A model generated the notes under the pieces. That model did no database searches, was not told the origin of the DNA, and was given only the letters and a program-made list of their open reading frames with translations. The position numbers were made by a program, and so were the translations under genes. A stretch of DNA of 64,000 nucleotides from Ifrita kowaldi (taxonomy: Eukaryota > Chordata > Aves > Passeriformes > Cinclosomatidae), in contig VZRS01002651.1 in assembly GCA_013398055.1 (NCBI GenBank), forward strand, positions 62,001 to 126,000, given 5' to 3'. Position 1 is the stretch's first letter, and every line of letters begins with the position of its first letter. Shown in pieces: positions 38,201 through 48,290 of this stretch.

Positions 38201-41200
38201 TGCCAATGAAAGATGCTTCTTTCCATTATTCCAGTGTGTTAGCAATAATTCTGTCTGAAGAGGATGGAAGAATAGGGAATGTGGGTCAAAAGGCATTGAC
38301 AGATAGAAGTTTATCTAACAGGCTTGCCTTTAAAGACCATTTGAGGAAGGATAACTGAATGCAGCAATGTGCCTTTGCCCTGAGCAATGCTGAGAGAAGC
38401 TGGAGCCCCACAATGCCTTATCCCAGCACATCTGCATTTCCAAAGTCAGCACGGGATGGGTGGAAAGTCTGTAGCACACAACAGTAACTCGGAAGAGCAC
38501 AGAGAGTGAACAAAACATGTTTCCTCATTTGTAATTATCAGGACTTTGAATGTGTTGTTGACATCTTAATTCTGCTCCATAGTCCATCCCCCAAATGGTC
38601 ACAAGAGTCTGCAAACACCAACAGACAATGGCTGCATTGTGGAAAAGGTTTGTGGTGCTATTAGTCTAAGCAAAACTAGTTGGCTTGGTTTTTCACTTCC
38701 AGTGGTCAATGCACATGCTGGGAACTTCAGAAAGAGTAGCTCTTACATTGTTTCCTCTGTGGGATTCTGTTGCATGTTTCTCTTCAAGCACATGAAAACA
38801 ACTGCAGGTTTTGTATTTTCCATGGCATTTTCTGTAGTATGAAAGGCAATGTAATCTTAATTCATTTTAAGAGGCACCGATTTGACTGTTTGACGTAAAG
38901 GGGGTTTCGATCTTCCTGATGTCATTTCAGAAGAACAGCAATGAAGCAGATCTGCAGCAGTGCAAAACTTGTGTAAAAGGAAAAGAGAATTGAGCTTCAG
39001 TATTTGAGACCAGTACTGATATTTACCTTTGTCTTATTTTAAAGGCCTTGGCACATGTTACACTTACGTAACAAAACGGAAGTACTTCACATTAGTGGTG
39101 TTTTACTGACCTGGGCGGTTTCTGTCAGTCATAGATTTCCAACTATTTACTTTCCAGGTAAATATAAAGATGACTACTAACCAAGGAAATATAAAGAGGT
39201 GGCTATTAAAAGTCAGTAGCTGTCTGTGAATAAACATGCTCCTTGGCAGTGCCACAGAGGTGTCAGCAACTACAGAGGGCTGAGTTAGGAAAGACATAAA
39301 GTTGTTGTTAGTTGAGAGCTGTCTGATTATTTTAAGTGAGACTCAACAAAATTAGTGTAGTAATGCATTAAAATTTCCAGTTTAAATAAGCAATTTTAAG
39401 TGGAGGTCATAAGCTGCTCATAGTCCAGGTATCTTCAAGAGCTTTGGAAAACAAAGAAACAGTGTTGCTGGGGTTGGTTCAGAGCCAGCATTTCCAGTCA
39501 GTTCTTTCACATGAGGCTCTCTGGTGCTCTTAAGGATAAAGGAAATTAGGAAGTTCAGTCTCAGTCTGTTATTCCCATGGCTGTGGTTGTTCTGGACCAG
39601 GTTCTGCTTTATCACATTCCATGCTTGTTGTGAGAGAAACAAGGTGCTGAAACAGGAATCTTTGCAGAGATAATAAGGAAGACAGATGAGGGAATCTCAA
39701 GCTGCACTAGAAAAGGTGTTCCAGTGAGGTGATCCATGTCCTCTGACTCTCAGCCTCTCATGCAGCCACAGACAGAGACACTGAACAACTTCAGCTATGT
39801 AAGGTCTAGTTGCAATACGTGAATCTGCTTCAACAACTTTCTTTCCTCTCTTCCCATATCCTCAAACACACCAGAATTCAAATGTTTTGAAGATGGGGCT
39901 CATTATGTCTTACATCTCCCGTCTCTTGTGTTTTGGGTTTTTTTAACTTTTTTTATTCTGTTCTTGATATTGGTATAAGCTTTCTTCACACAGCACCGCA
40001 CCATCTTCACTTCTCCAGAACCCACAAGTGTGAAAACCATGTAGCATACATTAAAGACCCACTAAACATCAATTTTTATTTCAGTCACAGAATAGACTAA
40101 GGGGAAAAAATGGGGGAAAGGGGCCAGTTAAAAGGGAGAACAAGCTGGCTCAAGGGAACATGAAGAGATTTGGTTTGAGTCCAAATCATGCCAGCAGTGA
40201 TTGTAAATAAACACTTGGTGGTGAGTCAGTGGTTTCTGCTAAGTGAATGGATGGTATCTGTCCTGTCTTCATGAAGAACTGTCCATGCACATCCATCCCC
40301 TATCATTAAACAAACTGTAGGTGTATCTGTGTAGCTCAGGTGTATCTGCCAGGCCTGGAGGAATCAGAGAGCAAAACAGGTTCTCAAAGCTCAAAATGAC
40401 CTCTGTGTGTCAGGGTTATCCCAGGGCTGAGGCAAAGTCATGTAAAGGGGTTCTTCTCTAGTCTTCATAGGAGAGACTTTGTTGGTGGCTGGTGCTTCCT
40501 GCTTTCCCAGGCACTGACTTCCCTGCTGATACAGAAGTGTCTTGGAAAGTGATAGAGAAAGCTTAACTGGATGGTACAGCATCAGAAGGGGGAGGGAAGC
40601 CAAGAAAAATCCACTTGTCAGCTGAACAAATTAAAAAATTAGAAAACTCAGCATTTTGTCAGTCACTTCACTCCCTGGCATTTCCTTTACAGTTAGGACT
40701 TTAATCATCAGTAAAACAATAATAACAAAACATGTACAAGGATTCCAACCATCAGCTATCATAATTCTCTTCAACTCAGCGAGATGCTCTTCAGCAAATA
40801 ACCATTAAGAGATTAAGTCTCTTTTATGAATAAATTGTTTGGTATGCTGAAGGCAATGTATTGGACATATTTTCACCGGCTTAAGGAGTGGAAGACCTTG
40901 ACAGCATGCTGATTGTCTATACCTGGTATAGTGGCAATATTAAAGCCTTGGTAATATTCTGTGCCATTGACCAAAGGAGCATTCACTGGGGATTGTTTGC
41001 TAATGCAGCCCTTGGTTTGGCTGCTGATAAATGTGAGTGTATATTATGATGATGCTTTCACACCAAGATCCTGAAATACCACTTTTGCTGAGGGACTTTC
41101 AAAACTTTTAGAGTCCCCCAGAGGAAGGGGGTGTTAATGTTATTACCGTTATCCATTTTGGGGAAGGGAAAATGGAGGCTCCAGTTCCACCAAATACAGT

Positions 41201-44200
41201 AAACCAGGGCCATGTAATGCCCCTGCTGAAAATGCCAGTCCTGCCCTTGTGCTGCTCCTGCTGTTATTCTCACCTGCATGCTGGCTGCTGGCAAAATTTC
41301 TTTTTCTGTTGCTCAAAATTCAGACTGAGAAATTCCTCTGGGTTGAAACTAATATTTGGAGAAAATAGTTGGGTTTTGGTTCTTTTACCGTGATTGTTTC
41401 CTTGATCAGAGTGTTTGCACAGCTACTTGAACGTTAACAAGTTTCAGGGGAGCTGTGTGAAAACTGGAACACAGGTTGGGAGTAGGTAGGACTTATTTAT
41501 TGTGACAGTGCCACTTTAAACCAGCCTGAAGTGCTCATGAAACTCTGGCCTGAGGTACAGGTAAATAGCCTTTTGAAGTGCTTGTTCACATCACTCCTGG
41601 GGGCTTCCCCAAGCCAGCTTTACTCTGGTGAGCTAACATGCATAGGGTCCCAGTCAAACGCAGTCCTGTGCTGCTGCATCTGAATTTCAGCCAGCCTGGC
41701 TAGCCCCCAGAGACTGCAGGTGAGTAGGAAGTGCAGAGGTGGCACCAATAGTGCAGGATGCAGAATCCAGTAATCCTCATCTGTGTTCTCCAAAGCAGTG
41801 AAAAGACATTCCCCACAGCCTGATAGTAGTACTTAATTGGTTATGGTGGTTTTTTCCTTTTTTTTTTAATAATGGTTGATTTATGGGTGTGAAGCCTCTA
41901 CTCCTCAAATGTAAGAGCAGCTAGGGGAAAAAAAAGGACAAGGAAGCAATTTTTCCTGAAGCTTATTTCCTGGCAAGGCACTGTTTTCAGCTTTAAAAGG
42001 ATGTATGAGGCAGAGAGAAGTCCTGTAAACATGTTCACATGTGCCAAGGCTCCTTCAGCTTTTGCCTGAATGTCTCCCAGAACACACTGACTGTGGTTCA
42101 TTGTCCTCTCATAGGAGCTTGGTATTAAATTGTAAATTCCGTATACATGCAAGACAAAGAGAAAACAACTGAGGCTGTATCATATCTCTTACAAAAACCT
42201 TGAGTCTTCATTATTTCCTCTCCCTGGTGTCTGAAATACTTCTAATCTGAAAATCATGAAAGCTGTGGTCATCCCAAGGAAAATTAGAATAAACACAGCT
42301 GGATGAGGTCCCTTAAGGAGTGTTTCAGTCACCTGCTGCTGTGCTCCTGCAAAAGCCTTCCACCTTATCTCTGCAGCTGAAAGGGTATCACTCAGAAGAA
42401 TGAGCCTTCACTTTTTTAGAAGCCTGATGGGGATCAGAAGAAGTCAAGTGGTAATAAACTCTGTGTCAGTAATTTGCTTTACGATTTAACAGTTCAGCAT
42501 CTGCTTTTTAAAAATTTTTTTAAGTGTACTGTAGGAAAACCACTGCTCTGTTGCTTTATTCAGGCAAGATCCTTGTTTCATTGCATTATAGAAACATTGG
42601 TTGGTGCATGTATGAGTGGTCTCTGCCTGTGCAAGGGCATGTTTAACTTTGAACATCGAGACACAGTGTTCTGACTTGTGCTGATGACACCATGTGAATA
42701 ATGTCACATCCCTCTGAGCTGGACGCAGAGGCAGATGCCACACACCTGGATAGCACCAGGGGTGTCTTCTGCAGCTTCTCAAAGGAAGCTCACCCAAAAT
42801 TCAGGAGTTCATATTCCTGGTGCTGGTCATCTCTTTAAAGTCAACCTCGTCCAAGCTTTTGCCACATCGGCATTATGGTTTTTAACTTAACAAAATGCTG
42901 TTAGGAGCAGCAGAAGAAGCTGTAGTATTTTCCTCCTACCAGCTCTGCTTTCTGATGGTTTCCTTAGGAGGCACATTCTGGTGGTTGCAGGCTGTAATCT
43001 CCTAGGGTTTACTGTGCTCCACTCTCAGAGAGCTTCTTGCAACATGACCACTGCTCACAGCTCTAAGCACCCTTAATTATGTCTCAGTTTCTGTACTGTC
43101 TTTCAGTTCAGGGGCTGTGCTGAGAAATACTTAGGGTTGTTAATATTAAGCTTTGACTGTCAGGACTTCGTTCTAAGCATGAGGAGGTTTGTTTTTCTGA
43201 AACAGGAACAAGGTGCTGAATGAGGTTTCCAGATCAATAATTCTTCTTGCTTATTGATCTGGCATGTGCATTTATCAACAGCTGGTAAATAAGTGAGAAG
43301 GATCTTGTTGTGATGTAGATCACAGCAGGTTTCAGAGTCAGTCAGCACATTTTAGTCTGTGAGATCAGATATGCACCTAATACATCCACATTCTTAGGTC
43401 ACACCTGGGTGTGCTGATGGAATTCATGAGGTCATTCAGTGTGTGTGTGTCTACATCTGCTTTGTCAGCTGCTGGTGATCTGCAGAAATTTGTTGCTGCT
43501 TTAAAAGATGGATCTTGATCAAACAGCCAGTCATCATCCTGGCTACCTGACGTATTTTTTCTTTATACTGTGTACTATGCCCACTTCAGAAACTACAGTC
43601 ATCCCTGCACTACTTTGTAATAGATTTCTCTTTCTTTGTATTTACTTGCAGATGGGTGTGTTTAAGCATGTATTTAAGTTTCACTGTTTTTATGTCTCAC
43701 TGTCTGAGAATGGGAGAGGAAGATGGGGAGCTGCCAATGAGGAAATAGCATCTGAAAGCTAGAAGAATGGAAATAGTGAGAAGTCAGGCACATTTTTAGG
43801 GAGGTGTAAGGGGGAAAATAAAATCCCAGTACAAATCTAAATGTCCCTAAAAGTCTTGGAATCCTGAGTGGAAACTAACTCCAGGTACTTGCATGTGTGT
43901 AAATGATCTGTGTATAAAATCCCAAGTTCTCTATGGATTGTACAATGCCCACAGCAGGTTTTTCAAAATGCATGAAGGTAATGACTTTTACTGGACAGGG
44001 TGTAACATTGGCACTTCCAACATAACAAATTATCTGGTCCAGAGAGCAAAACATTCCAGGAAATGGTGCAATTGTATATTCAAAGTATAATAAATAGATC
44101 ACTAAAGCTTTCGTGGTGTTATTAGATGTTCAGAAGGAAAGTAAGTACTAAACTCACTCTAAGTGTCCAACTGGCAGCCCTTGGTGTCATGGCTTAATCT

Positions 44201-44470
44201 ATACTGTAGAACTCCGTCACACTGCCTTCCTTGGAAGTGGGAAACATCTTCTGTAGTACCTGCTGGATTAACTCTGGCACTTCTTACTGCCTTGGATGGC
44301 TGAGTGTTTGAGGAGCAGTCTTCAGCCATCACCCTGACGTGGGAGGGTTGCTGAAGTCTGGGTGCTGTGCTGGTACCTGCACAGTCCAATCACTCTGTCC
44401 CTGGTGACTCCCTAATGAAGCTTTGTCTTGCAGCAAGGTTAGCTCCGAAGTTTTTTCGTTGCCTTAGGGA
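35206..44470 (+). other. ETV6: ETV6 intron 2 segment, no gene seen
   Basis: About 9 kb of AT-rich intronic sequence with only short open frames. A (TG)n run lies at 43440-43450. An isolated AAGGAAATTTCC core at 36123 lacks the flanking blocks of the repeat family. I see no exon of ETV6 and no recognisable retroelement. Confidence 0.5.
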
Positions 44471-44521
44471 TTTTTTGGGTTTTTTTTGTTTGTTTGTTTT
44501 TGTTTGTTTTTTTTTTTTTTT
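44471..44521 (+). repeat. T-rich low-complexity tract
   Basis: About 50 bp of T with scattered G (TTTTTTGGG, then GTTTGTTTG units, then a long uninterrupted T run). It could be the poly(A) end of an old minus-strand retrocopy, but no recognisable retrocopy body adjoins it on the right. Confidence 0.8.
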
Positions 44522-44744
44522 GCAAACAACTCGTCTAAAGCAAATCATCTCTAAAAAAAAGCTGAATCTTGCTTAGTGATCTGTTTTCCTTAAAAACTGA
44601 AGGGAAAGCTTTGCCTCTGAACCTGCATGTTCGAACTCTTGATTGACCTGATCTAATGTTTGATAGTAGGGTATAATGTTTCTGATGGTGGCATAGGAAT
44701 ATATCATTTTTTCTGCCTTATTCTCCCAGATAGGCCAATCCTGG

Positions 44745-45289
44745 AATGCTCTAGGCAGAGCCTTGCCAGCAAGTAGGGAGAGGGGATTCTTTCCCTCTGC
44801 TCTGCCCTGGGAGTCTATACCTACAGTGCTTTGTCCAGTCCTGGTCTCCCCAGTACAGGTAAGAAATGGACATACTGGAGGAAGTGCAGTGAAGAGGCAT
44901 GAGGTTTAGTAAGGGGCTGGAGCATCTAATGTGAAAGGAGAGGCTGCGAGAGCTGCAGCTATTTACCTTCAAGAAGAGAATACTTGGGGGTCTCTTGTCA
45001 GTATATACAAATATTTGATGGAAAAAAGTGAAGAAGACAGAGTCAATGGGCACAAACTGAAATATGAAATATTCCATTTACAGTGAAGAAAAACTCCTCT
45101 AGTGGGAGCATGATCAAACACTGCAACAGGTTACCCAGAATGGTTCTGGACTCTGTCTTTGGAGATACTCAAAACCCAACTGGATGTGGTCCAGAGCAGC
45201 CTGCTCTGGTTGACCCTGTTTTGATCAGGAGCTGGACTTGGGGGTTGCCTTAAGATGCCTTCCAGCCTCATTTTTTCTGTGATTCTGTG
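44745..45289 (+). mobile_element. CR1 LINE, 5'-truncated 3' end
   Basis: The order of segments is that of an avian CR1 tail. It begins with GCCTTGCCAGCAAGTAGGGAG and continues with GTCCAGTCCTGGTCTCC, GGAGCATCTAATGTGAAAGG, AATGGGCACAAACTGAAAT, CACTGCAACAGGTTACCCAG, GGAGATACTCAAAACCCAAC and CCTTCCAGCCTC. It ends in GTGATTCTGTG at 45289. Avian CR1 copies are typically 5'-truncated like this and end in a short octamer repeat instead of poly(A). Frameshifts and stops make it non-functional. It is about 545 bp and moderately diverged. Confidence 0.92.
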
Positions 45290-45649
45290 CTGTGTGCAGG
45301 CTGACGAACCCCAGGAAAAGCCTATAGGAAGGAATGTCAGGCTACTGTTGACTGTTCTCCTTAGTCTGCTGTCAGGATAAAATAAGCCTGGCAAAAGGAG
45401 CTGATGTGGGGAGAAGAGGACTGAAGGGACTGTAGTTGCTAAGTGAGTTTCAGAACACTTTGGAATCATAAGCGTTCACTAAATTATTTGGAAAACCTCG
45501 TTTACAGGATATCACCTATTCCCCTTTATTTTCACTGAAGTTCATTCAAAAATTCTGTCTTTTAGTTGGGATTGTAAACTCCAACTCTGCTCTCAAGTAG
45601 TGTGGAATTAGAACTTAAATGGTAGTGAGTTGTATTTACAGAGAGATTT
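45290..45649 (+). other. Spacer between two facing CR1 copies
   Basis: About 360 bp of intronic sequence with nothing I recognise lies between the 3' ends of two CR1 fragments of opposite orientation. Confidence 0.6.
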
Positions 45650-45868
45650 AGGATCACAGAAAAATTCATGTCAAAAGGGACATTAGGAGGTCTCTACTCC
45701 AACCTCCCACTAAAAGCAGGGTCAGCTCTGAGGCCAAAGTCCCTCAGTGCTTTATCAGGTTGGGTCTTTTAAGCCTCTGAAGATGGAGATGGTATAACAT
45801 CTCTGGGCAACCTGTCCCAGCACTTGGCTGTCCTCATAGTGAAAAAGATTTTCCAGTCTGAACGTTTT
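45650..45868 (-). mobile_element. CR1 LINE, short 3' fragment
   Basis: Read on the + strand this is the reverse complement of a CR1 3' end. It starts AGGATCACAGAAAAATTCATG, with AGGGACATTAGGAGGTCTC, CTCCAACCTCCC, CATCTCTGGGCAACCTGTCC and CTCATAGTGAAAAAGATTTTCC following. Similarity stops near 45865, so only about 220 bp remain. It faces the CR1 that ends at 45289. Confidence 0.9.
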
Positions 45869-46660
45869 GCTCTTAGACTTTATTTTTTAGGTGAATGAGG
45901 GTAACAAACAGGTGCCTTTTGGGTTTTTCAGGGGTTTATATGCAATCTAGATCTCTTACTCTCTTGAGCACTTCTAGGAGTTCCCCTAGGCCCTTACCTT
46001 TATTTTGAAGCATGGAAGGGCATCTGAAAATCTTATCCGATGTCGCCTGGGGTTCATAGCTTCAAGAATTTGCAAGATTGAAACTGAAATCTCTTGCCTT
46101 TCTAAAATAATAACTTTGTTGTGCTTATGAGGAATGATTTAGGATTGGGAAAGTCTTTGATTTGCAGGAGGGTGTGTCTGGTGAAATATAACTGAAGCAT
46201 TTTTTTTTAAGCATTTGCTTCTGTTAACTTTGCTGATAATGATGTGGTAAGATCAGAACTAGGGCCATAATTAGATGAAGTTCGCAAAAAGAGGAAAGCT
46301 CTAGAACTCCTTTCACACTGCCTAGCACATTTCTAGGAAAATGCATCAGTAAAATGTTCTAAAAGGCAAAGAAAACTTGTGTGTGGAATCTTAAAAAAAA
46401 CATTGTATATGTATATATCAAACATACTTGATTTCTGAATAATGTCTAAGGTAGAAAACCTCTCAAGTCAGCTTCAGTAGTATATTTTTTCATGTGTGAC
46501 AGAGGTTAATTTGGTCATGCTTGTTGCTCTAACCATAACTGCCTTTTTTTTTCTTCTTTGTGGCAGTGTTTGCTTTTTCTCTGTCCGTTTCTTGTTGTTC
46601 CTAAGAACAGATATTTGCCAAAACAAATGTATGTGAGTGATAAAAGCCAAGAGGAATGTC
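45869..46660 (+). other. ETV6: ETV6 intron 2 segment, no gene seen
   Basis: AT-rich intronic sequence after the CR1 pair, with short A- and T-rich tracts. No exon or repeat is recognised. Confidence 0.5.
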
Positions 46661-46730
46661 TGTTGGACCACAGGAAATTTCCTGTGCAGGAAGAGATCTT
46701 AGGACTTCCTGTGGAACAGAGCATTGTGGG
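46661..46730 (-). repeat. GGAAATTTCC-palindrome element, copy 4
   Basis: CCACAGGAAATTTCCTGTG at 46668-46686 is a near-perfect palindrome with the 12-bp centre AGGAAATTTCCT. It is followed by CAGGAAGAG and ACTTCCTGTGG. In reverse complement it aligns with the second half of copy 2 (CTGCACAGGAAATTTCCTGTG..CAACAGACATTCC). It also aligns with copy 5 (ACAGGAAG near one end, then ACAGGAAATTTCCTGTGG). Confidence 0.55.
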
Positions 46731-48119
46731 TCTGTTGGCAGAAGTCCCTTTACCACAGCTGCAATTAACCAGAAGAGGGTGGAAAATAGTTGGCACTGCC
46801 TTTTGCAGTCACATAGCTCAGAAGAGCCTGAACTAGACACTTAAAAATCCACAGTGTAAGCAAATGGTAAATCAGAGTGGGTTTGCAGATGGTTACTCTC
46901 AAAACCAAAACCAAAGAAAATAAGAATGGTGCAGAATTTCAGGTCACCTCTGCTCATACTCCCATGCTTCCTGCCCACCTTACAGACTAACTCGGTGTAC
47001 ATGGGAGTATCCCAAAGTTGGATGCTGCTAGAAGGAGACCAATGAAACATGTCCTTGGTAGCTGCACTTTGTACCCCACTGTAGCCTCGTACGTTGTAGG
47101 ATATATGAGACATTGCTAGTCAGCCTGTACTCTCCAGCAGGGTTTTCCCATGCCCTGCATGAGCCTTCCCAGTGGGTACTTCCCAGACAAGTTCAAATCG
47201 CCAGACAAGCCATGTCCTACATGTTGTATTAAATCTGTGTGATATCAGAAACTTGGGTTGATTGCCCGAATTTTAGCATGGAAGACCCTTCTTTTTGAGT
47301 GATCTTTATTTTAGCTTATAGCAGATGTGCATCTCTTTCCCCAGCCCTCTGAAACAACACTTGCAGGGAGCAGGGGAACTGCTTCTGGAAAGAGGAGTGA
47401 GGAGACAAAAAAGGAGGGGCACAGGATGCTAATATAAAATGGTATAGTAAAAAAGAAGGGAAGAGACAACTGGATAATAGGAGGAAATGAGTGTAGTTCA
47501 AAGAGCAGAGACAGTAGGGGACAGAAAGAAAAAGACACCCGGAGCACAGATTTTGTAAAAAGGGAAACTGGCCAGTGTGGAGACAAATGTATTTTTTGTA
47601 AGAGTGTGTACAGACCATGATTAGATCCTACACAAGAGGGAATTTGTGATGCAGGGGGTGTCAAACCCATTATTAGGTGATGGCAGAGTGAGCTTGATAT
47701 GGACACTTGGCAGTTCATCCTAGACTGCAGTTGCAACTTCATCTGTGGGGACAGTTGTGTGCCCTCTGCATGTACCAGCTCTTGACCGCGCTGGGAAGGT
47801 GCCACAGAAAATGCCCCTGAAATGGTGCCTGAGCTGTGGTCGGTGTTCAGTGTGACATTAAAGCTGTTGACTCTCTTCAGAGCAGTCAAACAGAACCTGA
47901 CTGTGACATTTGAGCTTCAACCTTGTGAGCCAAAGTTGACTACAGTGGTCTCACCTGGGAATTTCTAAGCCTCTCATGTAGCTTGGTTCTCCTCACGGAG
48001 TTTGGACTGTGACCTGGTGCCCTTGCCTCTGCTCCTTCAGCATTTGGTTTTTTCCTCACAGCTGTGTGCATGTTCACTCTTCTTTTGTACCAAGGAACTC
48101 TTTGTTTGCTTATTAAGTG
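46731..48119 (+). other. ETV6: ETV6 intron 2 segment, no gene seen
   Basis: A minus-strand 192-codon open frame lies at 47311-47889. It is Ser/Leu/Pro/Phe-rich at its 3' end because it reads the complement of an A/G-rich stretch (47400-47560). No domain is visible and I regard it as chance. Confidence 0.5.
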
Positions 48120-48180
48120 CTTCCCCACAGGAAATTTCCTGTGATGGAAAACTCTGGGGAAGCTTCCTGTCAGAGGGGAG
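48120..48180 (-). repeat. GGAAATTTCC-palindrome element, copy 5
   Basis: CCCCACAGGAAATTTCCTGTG at 48124-48143 shares 19 bases (CCACAGGAAATTTCCTGTG) with copy 4. A GGAAG-CTTCCTGTC block 25-30 bp further on corresponds to the ACTTCCTGTGG block of copy 4. It runs directly into the CpG-rich patch at 48180-48290. Confidence 0.55.
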
Positions 48181-48194
48181 GCTGCAGGGGGCAG
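48180..48194 (+). promoter_or_regulatory. CTCF-like motif
   Basis: GGCTGCAGGGGGCAG matches the core of the vertebrate CTCF consensus (AGGGGGCAG with C/T before it). Single motif matches are common by chance, so binding is unproven. Confidence 0.35.
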
Positions 48195-48290
48195 ATAACG
48201 GAGACACTGGAGGCCACAAACCGCAGCCGCTGAGGAAGCGCCGTCACCTGGCGCTTTCTGCCGAGGGAGGTTGGGCGGCAGGAAGAGCCA
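48195..48290 (+). promoter_or_regulatory. Small CpG-rich patch in intron 2
   Basis: About eight CpG dinucleotides occur within roughly 80 bp (48199-48276: AACGG, CCGCAGCCGC, AAGCGCCG, GGCGC, GCCGAGG, GGGCGGC). The surrounding intron is strongly CpG-depleted. It is too short for a classical CpG island. Human ETV6 has been reported to have an alternative first exon within intron 2; whether this patch is its avian counterpart cannot be told from sequence alone. Confidence 0.35.

Noticed and set aside
47311..47889. 192-codon minus-strand ORF
   Set aside because: The Leu/Phe/Ser/Pro-rich half is the complement of an A/G-rich stretch. No family resemblance.
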